From positions 1-6,676 of the forward strand of contig JBAQUF010000049.1 in the NCBI GenBank assembly GCA_049297375.1: a stretch of DNA of 6,676 bases. The letters are read 5' to 3'. This document shows positions 6,180-6,676 of the stretch, in pieces. Position 1 is the first letter of the stretch, and every line of letters begins with the position of its first letter. Source of the DNA: JAAZNV01 sp049297375 (GTDB lineage: Bacteria > Patescibacteriota > WWE3 > UBA101185 > UBA10185). Made by a program: the position numbers and the translations under genes. A model generated the notes under the pieces. The model had not been told where the DNA came from, searched no databases, and worked only from the letters and a program-made list of their open reading frames with translations.

Positions 6180-6676
6180 ATGTTTAATAAAATATTTAAT
6201 TGGATGAAGGAAAATAAAATAGTAACTGTTGTTCTTGTAGTTTTAGTATTTCTATTGCTTAAAAAGTTTAATAATTTTGGGGTTAGTAGAAAAGTCTCAA
6301 GGATTTCTTCATACGATAGTGCAGAGTATAGTATGGAAGGTATTTCACCTCTAAATCCATCGGCTTCTGGTTCTGCTAAGGTAGTTTCTTTACCCAGCTC
6401 TGTCTCTCAAAATAGGAGAGTAGTTACTAATTCCAGCTTTTCACTTTTAGTAAAAAAGGTAAATGACACCGTTGATAGTGTTGCAAGAGAAGCTGAATCT
6501 ATGGGTGGATTTGTTGTAAATACAGTAATAAATAGAGATGAAGAAGCAGATAGTGCAAATATTGAGGTTAGAGTTCCATCAGATAAATTAGAAGAATTCT
6601 CAAAGTATTTAAGATCAATTTCTGTGAAGGTAGTTTATGAGAATGTCATTGGATATGATATTACAGACCAATATAC
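6180..6676 (+). CDS. DUF4349-family membrane protein (3' end off the window)
   Basis: The frame is open from ATG 6180 to the right edge, giving 165 residues of a longer protein. A membrane segment spans about 13-28, followed by a Ser-rich linker (about 36-78) and the start of a DUF4349 domain from about residue 79. The domain shows RRVVTNSSFSLLVKKV, GGFV (109-112), the VRVPSDKLEEF strand-helix (130-140) and YDITDQY (159-165), a counterpart of the family's conserved DVTeqY motif. Members of this family are membrane-anchored proteins, usually with a coiled coil and a second membrane segment further on; those parts would lie outside this window. The biochemical role is unknown. No Shine-Dalgarno sequence is seen; the upstream TATAAA (6161-6166) is AT-rich and not convincing as a promoter. 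It probably shares a transcript with the small peptide gene. Confidence 0.82.
   Translation, partial: MFNKIFNWMKENKIVTVVLVVLVFLLLKKFNNFGVSRKVSRISSYDSAEYSMEGISPLNPSASGSAKVVSLPSSVSQNRRVVTNSSFSLLVKKVNDTVDSVAREAESMGGFVVNTVINRDEEADSANIEVRVPSDKLEEFSKYLRSISVKVVYENVIGYDITDQY

Overview
This AT-rich window looks like a piece of a small bacterial genome, most plausibly a Patescibacteria/CPR lineage such as the Dojkabacteria or Katanobacteria. The support is indirect: low GC, tightly packed genes all on the plus strand, ComEC split into two genes, a long-form nucleoside diphosphate kinase, few clear Shine-Dalgarno sites, and several promoters placed almost directly on start codons. No phylogenetic marker was compared, so the placement is inference. 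UGA is used as a stop (for example at 896-898 and 4681-4683), which argues against the UGA=Gly code of Gracilibacteria/SR1.

Layout. Bases 2-898 hold the end of a ComEC-type DNA-uptake channel gene that runs off the left edge. It overlaps by 14 bp a separate gene (885-1721) for the membrane-anchored metallo-beta-lactamase domain that is normally the C-terminus of ComEC. Next come arginyl-tRNA synthetase (argS, 1782-3542) and, 19 bp later, a membrane-anchored metallophosphoesterase-like protein with an altered metal-binding motif set (3562-4683). Nucleoside diphosphate kinase (4711-5257) follows and is broken in this sequence by one extra T in a T6 run. Bases 5258-5485 hold a strong extended -10 promoter, a leader hairpin and a complete tRNA-Ser(UGA) with encoded CCA. 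A small ACT-domain protein (5486-5941), a 44-residue single-pass membrane peptide (6026-6160) and the start of a DUF4349 membrane protein (6180 to the right edge) complete the window.

How the genes work together. The ComEC pair would import single-stranded DNA. NDK balances nucleoside triphosphates. ArgS and tRNA-Ser serve translation. The metallophosphoesterase, 44-aa peptide and DUF4349 protein all look anchored in the cytoplasmic membrane with most of their mass outside or on one face. The ACT protein is a probable small-molecule sensing or regulatory subunit.

The points most worth a second look are three promoters with their -10 hexamer exactly 6 nt before an ATG (predicted leaderless mRNAs), the ndk frameshift, the split comEC, and the degenerate phosphoesterase site. 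I found no CRISPR array, transposon, phage gene or obviously new multi-gene system.
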